This document shows, one piece after another, positions 31,767-40,812 of a stretch of DNA of 64,000 nt; within the stretch, counting starts at the first letter, position 1, and every line of letters starts with the position of its first letter. The notes beneath the pieces are model-generated. The model did not search any database and was not told the DNA's origin. It was given only the letters and a program-made list of their open reading frames with translations. The stretch spans positions 112,548 to 176,547 of the forward strand of contig NZ_LEKU01000016.1 in NCBI RefSeq assembly GCF_009932355.1, in the 5' to 3' direction. A program made the translations under genes and the position numbers. Origin of the DNA: Riemerella anatipestifer_E. Lineage in GTDB: Bacteria; Bacteroidota; Bacteroidia; Flavobacteriales; Weeksellaceae.

Positions 31767-32759
31767 ATGCAGAGAGATTCTGTTTTTTATAGACTACCAA
31801 ATACACAAACCATTTATACCTTATCCGAAGTTTCTGCTGGAGCGGAAGATGAGGTTTCTTTTTTTGATTTTGATGGTCATCAACGATATTCGTTTAAAGG
31901 AACCACTAAAGAAATTTCTGCCGAGGAGTTACAATCTTTAGACTACTCTTCTACCGAATTAAAGGCTTTATCTGATTTAGCCGAAGCTGATGAGGGCGAA
32001 AATATTTACTTAGAAAAGATAGCCCAGGTGGTGGCGTTTATCAAGACACACCGTTTACCCAAGTTGGTAATTTCTAGACGAAAAATACTAGATTTTAACG
32101 GTAGAGAAGCATCGCTTACTGCTACTTTTTTAGCCTTATGCAAAGCCTATCCTTCGGCATTAGTTTATTTATTTGTTCGTGATGGCAAGTGTTGGGTGGG
32201 GGCTACGCCCGAAACTTTAGGCGAGTATGACTTTAATAGTCATCAGTTCAAAACGATGAGTTTGGCGGGAACGCTACCACTCCACGAAGAATGGACAGAT
32301 AAAGAACTAGAGGAACAAAAACCCGTAACGGATTACATTAAAACCACACTTTCCAAATACTCAGATAGGGTAGAGGTATCCGAAACTTATACCGTGCTAA
32401 GTGGTTCTATAAAGCACCTTAGAAACGATTTTGTTTTAGAAGTTACGGCAGACCAAGTGCCGTATATTATAGAAAACTTACACCCTACGCCAGCTGTTTG
32501 TGGTATTCCAAAAGAGTTTTGCAAGGAAAGTATCAAGTCGTTTGAAAATCATTCTAGAGAGCTTTATTCTGGATATATTAAAATAACCCACCGTAAAGGC
32601 GTGTTTTATTTTGTAAATCTTAGATGTGCAGAGGTGTATCAAAACAAGGCTTTAGTGTATGTGGGCGGTGGTATAAACGCTAAAAGTCAGCCTCAAAAAG
32701 AATGGCGAGAAACAGAGCTAAAAGCTTTGGTAATAGAAAATCATTTGGTGCTAAAATAA
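31767..32759 (+). CDS. menF: Isochorismate synthase (chorismate-binding family)
   Basis: The 330-residue protein has the chorismate-binding fold: LFVRDGKCWVGATPETLGEYD, FKTMSLAGTLPLHEEW, HLRNDFVLEV, HPTPAVCGIPKE, RELYSGYIKI and NLRCAEVY. It converts chorismate to isochorismate, the entry to menaquinone. It starts at the base after the thioesterase stop. It is short for MenF, which is usual in Bacteroidetes. An EntC-type siderophore role is less likely without siderophore genes nearby. Confidence 0.88.
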   Translation: MQRDSVFYRLPNTQTIYTLSEVSAGAEDEVSFFDFDGHQRYSFKGTTKEISAEELQSLDYSSTELKALSDLAEADEGENIYLEKIAQVVAFIKTHRLPKLVISRRKILDFNGREASLTATFLALCKAYPSALVYLFVRDGKCWVGATPETLGEYDFNSHQFKTMSLAGTLPLHEEWTDKELEEQKPVTDYIKTTLSKYSDRVEVSETYTVLSGSIKHLRNDFVLEVTADQVPYIIENLHPTPAVCGIPKEFCKESIKSFENHSRELYSGYIKITHRKGVFYFVNLRCAEVYQNKALVYVGGGINAKSQPQKEWRETELKALVIENHLVLK

Positions 32760-32771
32760 AAGTCTTACGAG

Positions 32772-33401
32772 ATGCAATTTAGTCAGCGTGTTAATAATCT
32801 TTTTGAACCAGAACTTATAGAGGAAATTTCTTCCGTAGGAAAACTAAAACTAGCCGAAGAAGGCGAGGTAATCATCAATGTAGAGCAGCCTATTGTCTAT
32901 ATGCCTATTGTGATGAGCGGAACGCTAAAAGTTTCTATGATAGATGATAATGGTAAAGAGTTGCTGATGTATTATCTTAACGCTGAAGACGGTTGTGCTA
33001 TGACTTTTACCTGCTGTATGCAGGAGAAGAAAAGCGAGATTATTGCGGTTGCAGAAGAGCCTTCAGAACTTTGGATGATACCTATGGAGTATATGGATAA
33101 ATGGATGATGAAATACCCTACTTGGAAATCCTTTGTTATGATGACCATGCAAGACCGATTTATGAAGATCATTAAGGCATTGGATATGGTGGTTTTTAAT
33201 AGTTTAGATACAAGGCTACTTAATTATCTTAAAGAAAAATCTAAAACTATGGGTAAAACGGTATTGAATGTTTCTCATGAGCAGATAGCTAACGATTTAG
33301 CAAGTTCTAGAGTGGTAATAAGCAGAATGCTCAAAAAATTAGAAAATGAAGGTAAGGTATTGTTGTACAGAAATCAAATAAAATTACTTGGTGAGTGGTA
33401 A
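32772..33401 (+). CDS. Crp/Fnr-family transcription regulator (second)
   Basis: The 209-residue protein has a cNMP-binding-type barrel and a C-terminal HTH with VSHEQIANDLASSRVVISRMLKKLE. A distinctive DGCAMTFTCCMQ segment near residue 75 holds three cysteines, which could be redox-sensitive (inference). It starts 12 bp after menF. Unlike the Crp protein at 23384, it is not near respiratory genes. Confidence 0.88.
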   Translation: MQFSQRVNNLFEPELIEEISSVGKLKLAEEGEVIINVEQPIVYMPIVMSGTLKVSMIDDNGKELLMYYLNAEDGCAMTFTCCMQEKKSEIIAVAEEPSELWMIPMEYMDKWMMKYPTWKSFVMMTMQDRFMKIIKALDMVVFNSLDTRLLNYLKEKSKTMGKTVLNVSHEQIANDLASSRVVISRMLKKLENEGKVLLYRNQIKLLGEW

Positions 33402-33470
33402 TTTATCATTATCAGTTTAGCTCTTTTTGATAAAGGAAATCTAGACTATTATATGTTAAAGAAATATCTC

Positions 33471-33478
33471 TATATTTG
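33471..33478 (+). promoter_or_regulatory. Predicted -7 box of the lptB promoter
   Basis: TATATTTG ends 6 bp before the ATG at 33484, so the mRNA would be nearly leaderless. Confidence 0.5.
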
Positions 33479-33483
33479 TACTT

Positions 33484-34212
33484 ATGATTTTACGGGGAGA
33501 TAATTTAATTAAAGAATACGGACCTAAGAAGGTCGTAAAAGGCGTGTCCATAGAGGTAAAACAAGGCGAAATAGTAGGGCTTTTAGGACCTAATGGAGCA
33601 GGTAAAACCACTACCTTCTATATGATTGTAGGTTTGGTAAAACCAACGCAGGGTAACATCTTTCTAGACCAGCAAAACATTACAAAAGATGCTATGTACC
33701 GTAGAGCCCAAAAAGGGATAGGTTATTTGGCACAAGAAGCTTCTGTGTTTAGAAAGCTCTCCGTAGAAGACAATATTATGGGGGTGTTACAACTTACCAA
33801 ACTTTCTAAAAAAGAGCAACGCCTAAAGTGTGATGCACTGATTGAGGAGTTTTCATTGGAGCATGTGAGAAAGAACAGGGGCGACCTGTTGTCGGGTGGA
33901 GAAAGAAGGCGTACCGAAATTGCAAGGTGCTTAGCTACCAGTCCTAACTTTATTTTACTAGATGAGCCTTTTGCAGGGGTAGACCCTATTGCCGTGGAAG
34001 ATATACAAAAAATTGTGAGGTCTTTGGTGGAGAAAAATATCGGTATCCTTATTACCGACCATAATGTGCAACAGACTTTAGCCATTACCAATAAAACTTA
34101 TATTATGTTTGAAGGGAAAATCTTAAAGGAAGGCTTGCCAGAAGATTTAGCCAACGACCCAGAGGTAAGACAAGTCTATCTCGGAGAAAACTTTAGATTT
34201 GAAAAGATTTAA
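33484..34212 (+). CDS. lptB: LPS export ABC transporter ATP-binding protein LptB
   Basis: The 242-residue ATPase has Walker A GPNGAGKTT near residue 36, the Q-loop, signature LSGGERRRTEIARCLA, and Walker B FILLDEPFAGVDPIA. It closes with ITDHNVQQTLAITN and YLGENFRFE, diagnostic for LptB. It powers LPS transport with LptFG, which are not in the window. Gene spacing suggests cotranscription with the adenosyltransferase downstream. Confidence 0.96.
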   Translation: MILRGDNLIKEYGPKKVVKGVSIEVKQGEIVGLLGPNGAGKTTTFYMIVGLVKPTQGNIFLDQQNITKDAMYRRAQKGIGYLAQEASVFRKLSVEDNIMGVLQLTKLSKKEQRLKCDALIEEFSLEHVRKNRGDLLSGGERRRTEIARCLATSPNFILLDEPFAGVDPIAVEDIQKIVRSLVEKNIGILITDHNVQQTLAITNKTYIMFEGKILKEGLPEDLANDPEVRQVYLGENFRFEKI

Positions 34213-34228
34213 CATTGATATTTGCTGA

Positions 34229-34801
34229 ATGAAAATTTACACAAAAACAGGCGATAGTGGAGCTACCTCTCTCTATGGAGGTACAAGAGTTTCTAAAGCT
34301 CATCTTAGAGTGGAGGCTTACGGTACCATAGACGAGCTTAATTCGTGTCTAGGTGTAGCAAAATCTTATATTCAAGAGGCAGAAGTTTTAAAGCAACTTA
34401 AAGTCATTCAGTTTGATTTATTTACACTTGGTTCAGAGTCTGCAACGCCTGTGGATAAACTTTTCTTAGCTAATGGTAAATCTAGACTTCCGTTAGTTAT
34501 AGGTCAAAACGAAATAGAGGCTTTGGAGCGGTGGATAGACGCCTTTGATGAACAGCTAGAGCCGTTACAATTCTTTATTTTACCGGGAGGAGGCAAGGCT
34601 TCGGCACATCTGCATATAGCAAGAACGGTTTGTAGAAGAGCAGAACGCTATTTAGTCGCTTTAAGTGAGCAGGAAGAAGTAAGAGCAGAACTTATAAAAT
34701 ACCTCAATCGTTTGTCTGATTATCTGTTTGTATTAGCGAGATACATTTCTCATTTACACCACGAACCAGAAGAGTATTGGAATCCTAACGATAGACCATA
34801 G
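34229..34801 (+). CDS. Cob(I)alamin adenosyltransferase, PduO type
   Basis: The 190-residue protein carries the PduO/CobO-type signature: KIYTKTGDSGATSLYGGTRVSK (ATP site), AYGTIDELNSCLG, and HIARTVCRRAERYL with its conserved Arg. It makes adenosylcobalamin from ATP and reduced cobalamin. It lies 16 bp after lptB and 7 bp before the thiamine pyrophosphokinase gene. Confidence 0.95.
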   Translation: MKIYTKTGDSGATSLYGGTRVSKAHLRVEAYGTIDELNSCLGVAKSYIQEAEVLKQLKVIQFDLFTLGSESATPVDKLFLANGKSRLPLVIGQNEIEALERWIDAFDEQLEPLQFFILPGGGKASAHLHIARTVCRRAERYLVALSEQEEVRAELIKYLNRLSDYLFVLARYISHLHHEPEEYWNPNDRP

Positions 34802-34808
34802 AATAACA

Positions 34809-35453
34809 ATGGCTAAAGAACCCCAAAAAGCAGTTTTATACATCAATGGCGAACCTCCCAAACAGTTGCCGCCTTATTCGGAAGGGGATATTTGGGCGTG
34901 TACCGATGGAGCTTGGAGTTATCTCAAACAAAAAGGCGTTACGGCGGAGCAGTTGGCTTTTATTTCAGGAGATTTTGACTCTGTGGTTTCTTTAGAAGAC
35001 CTTCCAAGTGAGAAGGTAATTTCTACGCCCAATCAGGATTTTACAGATTTTTATAAAGCCTTAGACCTTCTTAAACAGAAAGGAATTACTAAAGTAGATG
35101 TTTACGGAGCGAGTGGCAAAGAGCAAGACCATTTTTTAGGTAATTTAACCGTAGCCTATCAGTTTAAGGAAGAGATAGATATTACTTTCTACGATGATAT
35201 GGCAACTTATTTTTTTATTCCTCAACAGATGGAACTAAAGGAAGTGAAAGGCAAAACTGTTTCTTTGTATCCTTTCCCAGAGGCTAAATCTATTGTTACC
35301 AAAGGGCTTAGGTGGAGTCTTAATAAAGAGGATTTATCTATCACCAGTAGGATAGGCACTAGAAACATAGCCGATGAAGATACCATTTCTATAAGCTATA
35401 CTCATGGGAGTTTGCTTGTCTTTTTAAGTAAAAGAAGAGAACTCAACCCATAA
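34809..35453 (+). CDS. thiN: Thiamine diphosphokinase
   Basis: The 214-residue enzyme transfers pyrophosphate from ATP to thiamine. Motifs are CTDGAWSYL, ISGDFDSV, TPNQDFTDFYKALDLL and GASGKEQDHFLGNLTVAY, with a C-terminal beta domain containing GLRWSLNKEDL. No TPP riboswitch is seen. It is the last gene before the 590-bp intergenic stretch. Confidence 0.95.
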   Translation: MAKEPQKAVLYINGEPPKQLPPYSEGDIWACTDGAWSYLKQKGVTAEQLAFISGDFDSVVSLEDLPSEKVISTPNQDFTDFYKALDLLKQKGITKVDVYGASGKEQDHFLGNLTVAYQFKEEIDITFYDDMATYFFIPQQMELKEVKGKTVSLYPFPEAKSIVTKGLRWSLNKEDLSITSRIGTRNIADEDTISISYTHGSLLVFLSKRRELNP

Positions 35454-35587
35454 AATCTTATGCTAAAACTTGCATACTTGCTTAAAAGGTTATAAGTTTG
35501 CTTCATATTTATGCGATACACTATCAGCGACATACAAAAAAATAAAAAAAACTTACACAAAAATTTGGTAGTTCCAAATAATTGTGT

Positions 35588-35622
<35 letters not shown>

Positions 35623-35693
35623 TAATTACCTGCGTATACGTCGTATTATCTAGAAAATTCTTTAGACTTTTATCGTTAAAACAAAATATCGTT

Positions 35694-35718
35694 CCTCCAA
35701 CTTTTGTTGGGGGTTTTT
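35694..35718 (+). terminator. Hairpin with T-run downstream of the CA tract
   Basis: CCTCCAAC pairs with GTTGGGGG (one G-U), then TTTTT. It could end the thiN transcript. Confidence 0.6.
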
Positions 35719-35852
35719 GGCGTTTATCCTATTCTAAATTTAGCTTTCATAAATATAGGCTAAAAGCACCATTGTTTTGTCTAATAACATGGTCGTTCTT
35801 GTTAGGTGCTTTTAGTGTTCAGAGAGGAAGTTCTCGCTTTCTTTCTGTTTTA

Positions 35853-35900
35853 GCCTTTCCTCTCGTTTTGTGTGTGTTTAGAGAGGGAAGGCGTTTTTTT
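35853..35900 (+). terminator. Strong terminator in the intergenic stretch
   Basis: GCCTTTCCTCTC pairs with GAGAGGGAAGGC (one wobble), followed by GTTTTTTT. Confidence 0.7.
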
Positions 35901-36040
35901 AGGTTAGAGGTTAGATTTCAGAGTTTAGAATTTAGTGTAGCCTCATCAATCCATAAGTCTAATATCCAACCTCTAAAATCTAATATCCAATATCTAACAT
36001 CTATAAACTTTAAATATCAACAATTTTAAAATTAAATATT

Positions 36041-36925
36041 ATGACAACAAAAACGACAAAATTGAGTGTGTTCGCCTTTTTAGGTTTAGGACTAGTAGTT
36101 TACGGTCAAGACTACAGCGGTAAGGTAGGGATTAATTATGATAAACCTAGTGCTACTTTAGAAATTAAAGGTAAATCTGCTAACACAGCTACAACTTTAG
36201 AGGGACTTATTATTCCTAATGTGAGTAAAAATAAGGCTTATCTAATGACTACTAATGCAGATATGTCTCTTAAAGAATCTACACTTATTTATGTAAATGA
36301 TATTTCAGACTATACAGGTTCTGATGCTAAAGTGGCAGACATTACAGAAAAGGGCTACTACTACTGGAACGGCACAAAGTGGGTTAAAAATGGAGGAGGT
36401 GCTTCTGTAGGAGCTATTAACGGTCTTACTTTAGCTTCTGGTAATGTTAAGCTAGGAGGTACACTTACGGAAGCGACGACTATTGACCAAAACAACAATG
36501 CTTTGACTTTTACTACAGGAACCACAGGAAAGCTGAATGTAAACGGTAATCTTTACTTACAGAATAGAGTATATGTAGTGCCAAACAAAAATGCGAATAA
36601 TACAGGTAATGGTTTAGCTAACACATCTGTAGCAGGAGCAAATCTTAGAAATTATGATGGAACAGGAGTGCCTGATTATAATGATAATGATTATATGATT
36701 GTCTTAACAAATATAGGTGTGGATACTAAGTTAGCATTACCAAGTGCAAAAGAAAATCCAGGTAGAATTATTTATCTCATCAATGGTACAACACAAGGGT
36801 TAGGGTTTTCAGGAACAGGAACGGGGGTAGAGGATACGCTTCCTTTTAATTTTGGGACACTAGCCACGCGTTCAGGAGTTGCTTTTGTAAGTACAGGTAA
36901 AACATGGTATCCTATCGGAAGATAA
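36041..36925 (+). CDS. Secreted protein of unknown function
   Basis: The 294-residue protein has an N-terminal signal peptide (about residues 1-22, ending VVYGQ). A KVGINYDKPSATLEIKG motif follows, typical of flavobacterial surface or fibre-like proteins, then GLIIPNVS, a YYYWNGTKWVKNGG motif and a C-terminal beta-rich part. No catalytic motif and no type IX sorting domain are visible. The downstream gene has the same signal-peptide style and an analogous layout. The pair may be cotranscribed. Confidence 0.7.
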   Translation: MTTKTTKLSVFAFLGLGLVVYGQDYSGKVGINYDKPSATLEIKGKSANTATTLEGLIIPNVSKNKAYLMTTNADMSLKESTLIYVNDISDYTGSDAKVADITEKGYYYWNGTKWVKNGGGASVGAINGLTLASGNVKLGGTLTEATTIDQNNNALTFTTGTTGKLNVNGNLYLQNRVYVVPNKNANNTGNGLANTSVAGANLRNYDGTGVPDYNDNDYMIVLTNIGVDTKLALPSAKENPGRIIYLINGTTQGLGFSGTGTGVEDTLPFNFGTLATRSGVAFVSTGKTWYPIGR

Positions 36926-36967
36926 TTTCCAAATTTAAAATCATAACTAATTTAAAATCATATTACA

Positions 36968-38770
36968 ATGAAATTAAAATATATATCTGTTATATGTTTC
37001 TTGGCTGGAGTTACAGCTTATGGTCAAGTAAAAGTAAACCAAACAATATCTATTGAGGGTAAATCTAATGCTTTTCTAGATGCATCAGAAAATACGGAGA
37101 GTAAACCTAATAGTATAGGGAGAGGATTGTTATTTCCACAGACTGACCTTTCTACTTTTAAACTAGATATTAATGCTGCTGATGGGGTTAATTATCCTAC
37201 TTATTTTGATGGCATGATAGTGTATAATACTAAAGAGGGAGGCTCTACTACGGATACCAATATCCAAACTACCGATAATCTACAAAAAGGGTTCTACTAT
37301 TTCTCTAATCCTACAGGCAAAACCAATGGTAATATTACTAACGGTAAATGGGTAAAATTAAGCGATACCCAAGCTAACGACCAGCTTTGGGCTCAGAGAG
37401 ATAATAATGGGGTTACAGAAACTTATCTAAAACCAGCTGACGCTAAGGAGGATTTGATATCTTATAAAAGCAATAGGAGGTTTAGCATAAACTTTGGTAG
37501 GGTTGCTGATGGTGAGTTTGCTCATCAATATCTTAACGGAAACCAAGGGTTTTCATCAAATGAAGTGCCTTTTTCCACAACGGTATCTTCAGATGTGCTG
37601 CCTGCAGCCAGTACGCTTGGTGGAGGTAATTCTTTTTTCTTTCATGTAAACAATTCTCTATTGAAGGAGGCTCATGTAGGTGCAAATCCAAACAGAACCT
37701 ATTTTGCAAATGAAACTAAAATGTTAGCCAAAGATGTTACTTCTAATATAAATGGATTATATGGAGTAAACTCTTCAGTAGATTTTTTCTCTAATACTTC
37801 TGCCTCTTCAGTGATTGGAGTTTCAGGAATTACTTCTGTAGGAAGCCAAAATGGTAATTATACTTCTACAAAAGCAGTTAATAATGTAGGGGGGAATTTT
37901 ACTGCTAGAAATTATGGAACAGTAACTAACGCCTATGGTATAAGAGCTTATGTGAATAACTCGGGAAACATTGACAATGTGACAGGGATACAATCTTCAG
38001 TTGGGACTCAGAGTCCAACTACAGGTACTACTACTATTCCTTCTCATAAAGTAAAGACTATTAAAGGTTTTGATAATATACTTGCAGTAGATGAAAATGG
38101 AGTGGTAGAAACAGAATCTATAGGAATTAGAAATAGAAACTATATGAATGCTAATAGTACAACACCTGTTCATGTTGGTATTAAAAATTATAGTGTGTTA
38201 GCTGAAAATACTATTGTAACGAAGTTAATAGGGGAACAAATGTCATTCTATGTTAATGGAAGTAATGCTAATATTACAGAGCAATACGGCCTTCTGATAG
38301 ATAATGTTAACAAAGGAACAGATAAGAATTATGCTATATATACCAATGAGGGAAAAGTTAGATTTGGGGATAATGTAGGTATAGGTGTAGATGCTCCAAC
38401 CGAGAAACTAGAAGTGGCAGGTAGGGTAAAAGCAGCCTCTTTTGCAGGAACTAACGGAGCTACGCTCTTCCCAGACTATGTGTTCCAAAAGTATTATACA
38501 GGTACTTCTAGCATTAAAGCAGATTATAGCTTTAAAACCCTAAGCCAAGTAGAAGACTTTGTAAAGACCAATGGGCATTTGCCAGGGTATCAGTCTGCAG
38601 CAGAAATCAAAAAGCAAGGCTATATAGACCTTATGGCAACTCAATTGACGAATGTAGAAAAGATAGAAGAACTCTATCTGCATAGCATAGAGCAGGAAAA
38701 GAAAATAGAAGCTCAACAAAAACAGATAGAAGAACTAAAATCTCTTGTTCAGCAACTATTAAACAAATAG
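36968..38770 (+). CDS. Secreted fibre-like surface protein with C-terminal coiled coil
   Basis: The 600-residue protein has a signal peptide (ending TAYGQ), then GRGLLFPQTDLS and YYFSNPTGKTNG motifs shared in style with the preceding protein. A long Ser/Thr/Asn-rich beta region and GVDAPTEKLEVAGRVKA lead into a C-terminal segment PDYVFQKYYTGTS, HLPGYQSAAEIKKQGY and a charged coiled coil. This end recalls tail-fibre chaperone (S74-like) domains found in many Bacteroidetes surface proteins. The function is unknown. Confidence 0.72.
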   Translation: MKLKYISVICFLAGVTAYGQVKVNQTISIEGKSNAFLDASENTESKPNSIGRGLLFPQTDLSTFKLDINAADGVNYPTYFDGMIVYNTKEGGSTTDTNIQTTDNLQKGFYYFSNPTGKTNGNITNGKWVKLSDTQANDQLWAQRDNNGVTETYLKPADAKEDLISYKSNRRFSINFGRVADGEFAHQYLNGNQGFSSNEVPFSTTVSSDVLPAASTLGGGNSFFFHVNNSLLKEAHVGANPNRTYFANETKMLAKDVTSNINGLYGVNSSVDFFSNTSASSVIGVSGITSVGSQNGNYTSTKAVNNVGGNFTARNYGTVTNAYGIRAYVNNSGNIDNVTGIQSSVGTQSPTTGTTTIPSHKVKTIKGFDNILAVDENGVVETESIGIRNRNYMNANSTTPVHVGIKNYSVLAENTIVTKLIGEQMSFYVNGSNANITEQYGLLIDNVNKGTDKNYAIYTNEGKVRFGDNVGIGVDAPTEKLEVAGRVKAASFAGTNGATLFPDYVFQKYYTGTSSIKADYSFKTLSQVEDFVKTNGHLPGYQSAAEIKKQGYIDLMATQLTNVEKIEELYLHSIEQEKKIEAQQKQIEELKSLVQQLLNK

Positions 38771-38797
38771 TAATCATCTTTAAAAAAATAAAGTATT

Positions 38798-39193
38798 ATG
38801 CCAGTAAAATTCACAGTGATACAAAAAGGCAATCCTAGTAAGCCCGAAGAACCTAAGAAGTATTATGCTTCGGCTAAAGCTAGTGGAGAGGTTACTTTCC
38901 GAAGTTTAAGTAAAGAGATTGCACAGGGCAGTACCACCGTAAGTGATACCGATGTACTTGCGGTACTTAACGACCTCACTAAGGTATTGTCTAAACATCT
39001 GTCAGATGGTAAAATTGTTCGTTTTGGAGATTTTGGCTCGTTCCAAATTTCTATTTCTTCCGAGGGAGCAGAAACCGAAGATAAGGTAACTGCAGCTAAG
39101 ATAAAGAGCAATAAAATCCTCTTTCGCCCAGGTATAGAGCTTAGAGAAATGCTGGCGGTAGTCAAATATGAGAAGGCTGCCAAAGGAGAGTAA
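38798..39193 (+). CDS. HU-family DNA-binding protein
   Basis: The 131-residue protein has an HU/IHF-like fold: KASGEVTFRSLSKEIAQGSTTV, VLAVLNDLTKVLSKHLSDGKIVRFGDFGSFQISIS (the GDFGSF turn typical of HU) and KSNKILFRPGIELREML. It belongs to the longer Bacteroidetes HU-like proteins. It lies 27 bp after the secreted fibre-like gene. Its stop codon overlaps the long terminator stem. Confidence 0.85.
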   Translation: MPVKFTVIQKGNPSKPEEPKKYYASAKASGEVTFRSLSKEIAQGSTTVSDTDVLAVLNDLTKVLSKHLSDGKIVRFGDFGSFQISISSEGAETEDKVTAAKIKSNKILFRPGIELREMLAVVKYEKAAKGE

Positions 39194-39259
39194 AATCGTC
39201 TAAACGAATGGAGCAAATCGTCTAAAGGTTTTTATAAAATCGTTTAGACGATTTTTTTA
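39192..39259 (+). terminator. 16-bp stem terminator with an extra copy of its left arm in the loop
   Basis: AAAATCGTCTAAACGA (39192-39207) pairs perfectly with TCGTTTAGACGATTTT (39240-39255), then TTTAT. A second AAATCGTCTAAA (39215-39226) lies in the loop and can compete for the same right arm. Confidence 0.75.
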
Positions 39260-39394
39260 TAAGGTCTATATCGTTTTTTAGAGCGGGACTGCATTGCTTT
39301 TTGGGGAAACTTTTTTACAATAGGTGCTTTTATATCCATTCTTTTTTTGCATTTTTGCACTTAGTTTTAGTAAAATCCAAGACTTAATAATAGA

Positions 39395-40786
39395 ATGAAA
39401 ATTAAATATTCGGAACTAATAGACCAAACGCTTTATTTTCCACAAGAAGAGTTTAGTTATGAGAATGAAAGTCTTCATTTTCATGGGATTAACCTAATGG
39501 AAGTGGTAGAGAAGTTTGGGACACCTCTAAAGATAAGTTACCTACCAAAGATTTCTCAAAATATCCAAAGGGCAAAAAAATGGTTTTCGGAAGCCATTGC
39601 TAAAAACGAGTATCGCAATACATATCGCTATTGTTATTGCACTAAATCTAGCCATTTTTCTTTTGTGCTAGAGGAAGCTCTTAAAAACGATATTAGTATG
39701 GAGACTTCGTCTGCGTTTGATATGGACATTGTACGAAAACTCTATGATAAAGGTAAGGTAACCAAAGATATAGAAGTGATTTGTAATGGTTTTAAAACCG
39801 ATGATTATTTGGAGAAAATATCAGATTTAATCAATGAAGGTTTTGAGAACATTACACCTATCCTAGATAATTACAGAGAGCTGGATAAACTTACAGAAAG
39901 TATAGACACTACATTTAATATCGGGATTAGAATTGCTTCCGAAGAAGAACCAAAGTTTGAATTTTATACCTCTAGGTTAGGGATAGGTTATAAGGATATT
40001 ATCCCATATTACAGTCAGAAAATAGCGGAACACCCTAATGCAAGGCTGAAAATGTTGCACTTTTTCATCAATACGGGGATTAAAGACACCGCTTACTACT
40101 GGAACGAACTCTTTAAGTGCTTACGAGTGTACGCAAGGCTTAAGAAAATTGCACCAGAGGTAGATTCGCTTAACATAGGTGGTGGGTTTCCTATTAAAAC
40201 CTCGCTCAACTTCGATTACGATTATGAGTATATGGTGAATGAGATTGTTTCTCAAATTAAAAAATTCTGTGAAGAGGAAGGGGTAGAAGAGCCTAATATC
40301 TATACCGAATTTGGGTCTTTTACTGTGGGCGAAAGTGGTGCTAATCTGTACCAAATTATCAGTCAGAAAAGACAAAACGACCGAGAGAAATGGGACATGA
40401 TAGACAGTAGTTTTATGACGACTCTGCCAGATACTTGGGCTATTTCTAGACACTTTATTATGTTGCCACTCAACCGTTGGGAGGACAGTTATGAAAGGGT
40501 ATTTTTAGGAGGTCTTACTTGTGATTCTGATGACTACTACAACTCCGAACAGCATACTAATGCCATCTATCTCCCTGTATTTAGCGATACCAAGCCTCTT
40601 TATATAGGGTTTTTCAATACGGGGGCTTATCAGGAGAGTATTAGTGGCTACGGAGGGGCACACCACTGTTTAATTCCTCAACCAAGACATATTTTAATTA
40701 CTAAAGATGAAGAAGGAAACTTTGTTTACGAGCTATTTAGAGAAAAACAAAGTCCAGAAGATGTACTTAAGCTGGTAGGCTATTAA
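39395..40786 (+). CDS. speA: Arginine decarboxylase, PLP-barrel type
   Basis: The 463-residue protein has an alanine racemase-type PLP barrel: YRYCYCTKSSHFSFVL near residue 72 (PLP-binding Lys), FEFYTSRLGIGYKD, SLNIGGGFPIK and YTEFGSFTVGESG. The C-terminal part has CDSDDYYN and GAYQESISGYGGAHHC. It is the short flavobacterial arginine decarboxylase rather than the long E. coli SpeA. An adjacent agmatinase gene completes arginine to putrescine. Confidence 0.9.
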   Translation: MKIKYSELIDQTLYFPQEEFSYENESLHFHGINLMEVVEKFGTPLKISYLPKISQNIQRAKKWFSEAIAKNEYRNTYRYCYCTKSSHFSFVLEEALKNDISMETSSAFDMDIVRKLYDKGKVTKDIEVICNGFKTDDYLEKISDLINEGFENITPILDNYRELDKLTESIDTTFNIGIRIASEEEPKFEFYTSRLGIGYKDIIPYYSQKIAEHPNARLKMLHFFINTGIKDTAYYWNELFKCLRVYARLKKIAPEVDSLNIGGGFPIKTSLNFDYDYEYMVNEIVSQIKKFCEEEGVEEPNIYTEFGSFTVGESGANLYQIISQKRQNDREKWDMIDSSFMTTLPDTWAISRHFIMLPLNRWEDSYERVFLGGLTCDSDDYYNSEQHTNAIYLPVFSDTKPLYIGFFNTGAYQESISGYGGAHHCLIPQPRHILITKDEEGNFVYELFREKQSPEDVLKLVGY

Positions 40787-40812
40787 GAAATAATAACACA
40801 AAATTATATTAA

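Noticed and set aside
36968..38770. Prophage tail-fibre gene
   Set aside because: The protein has a signal peptide and no phage structural, lysis or integrase genes are nearby; the fibre-like end is common in surface proteins of this phylum.
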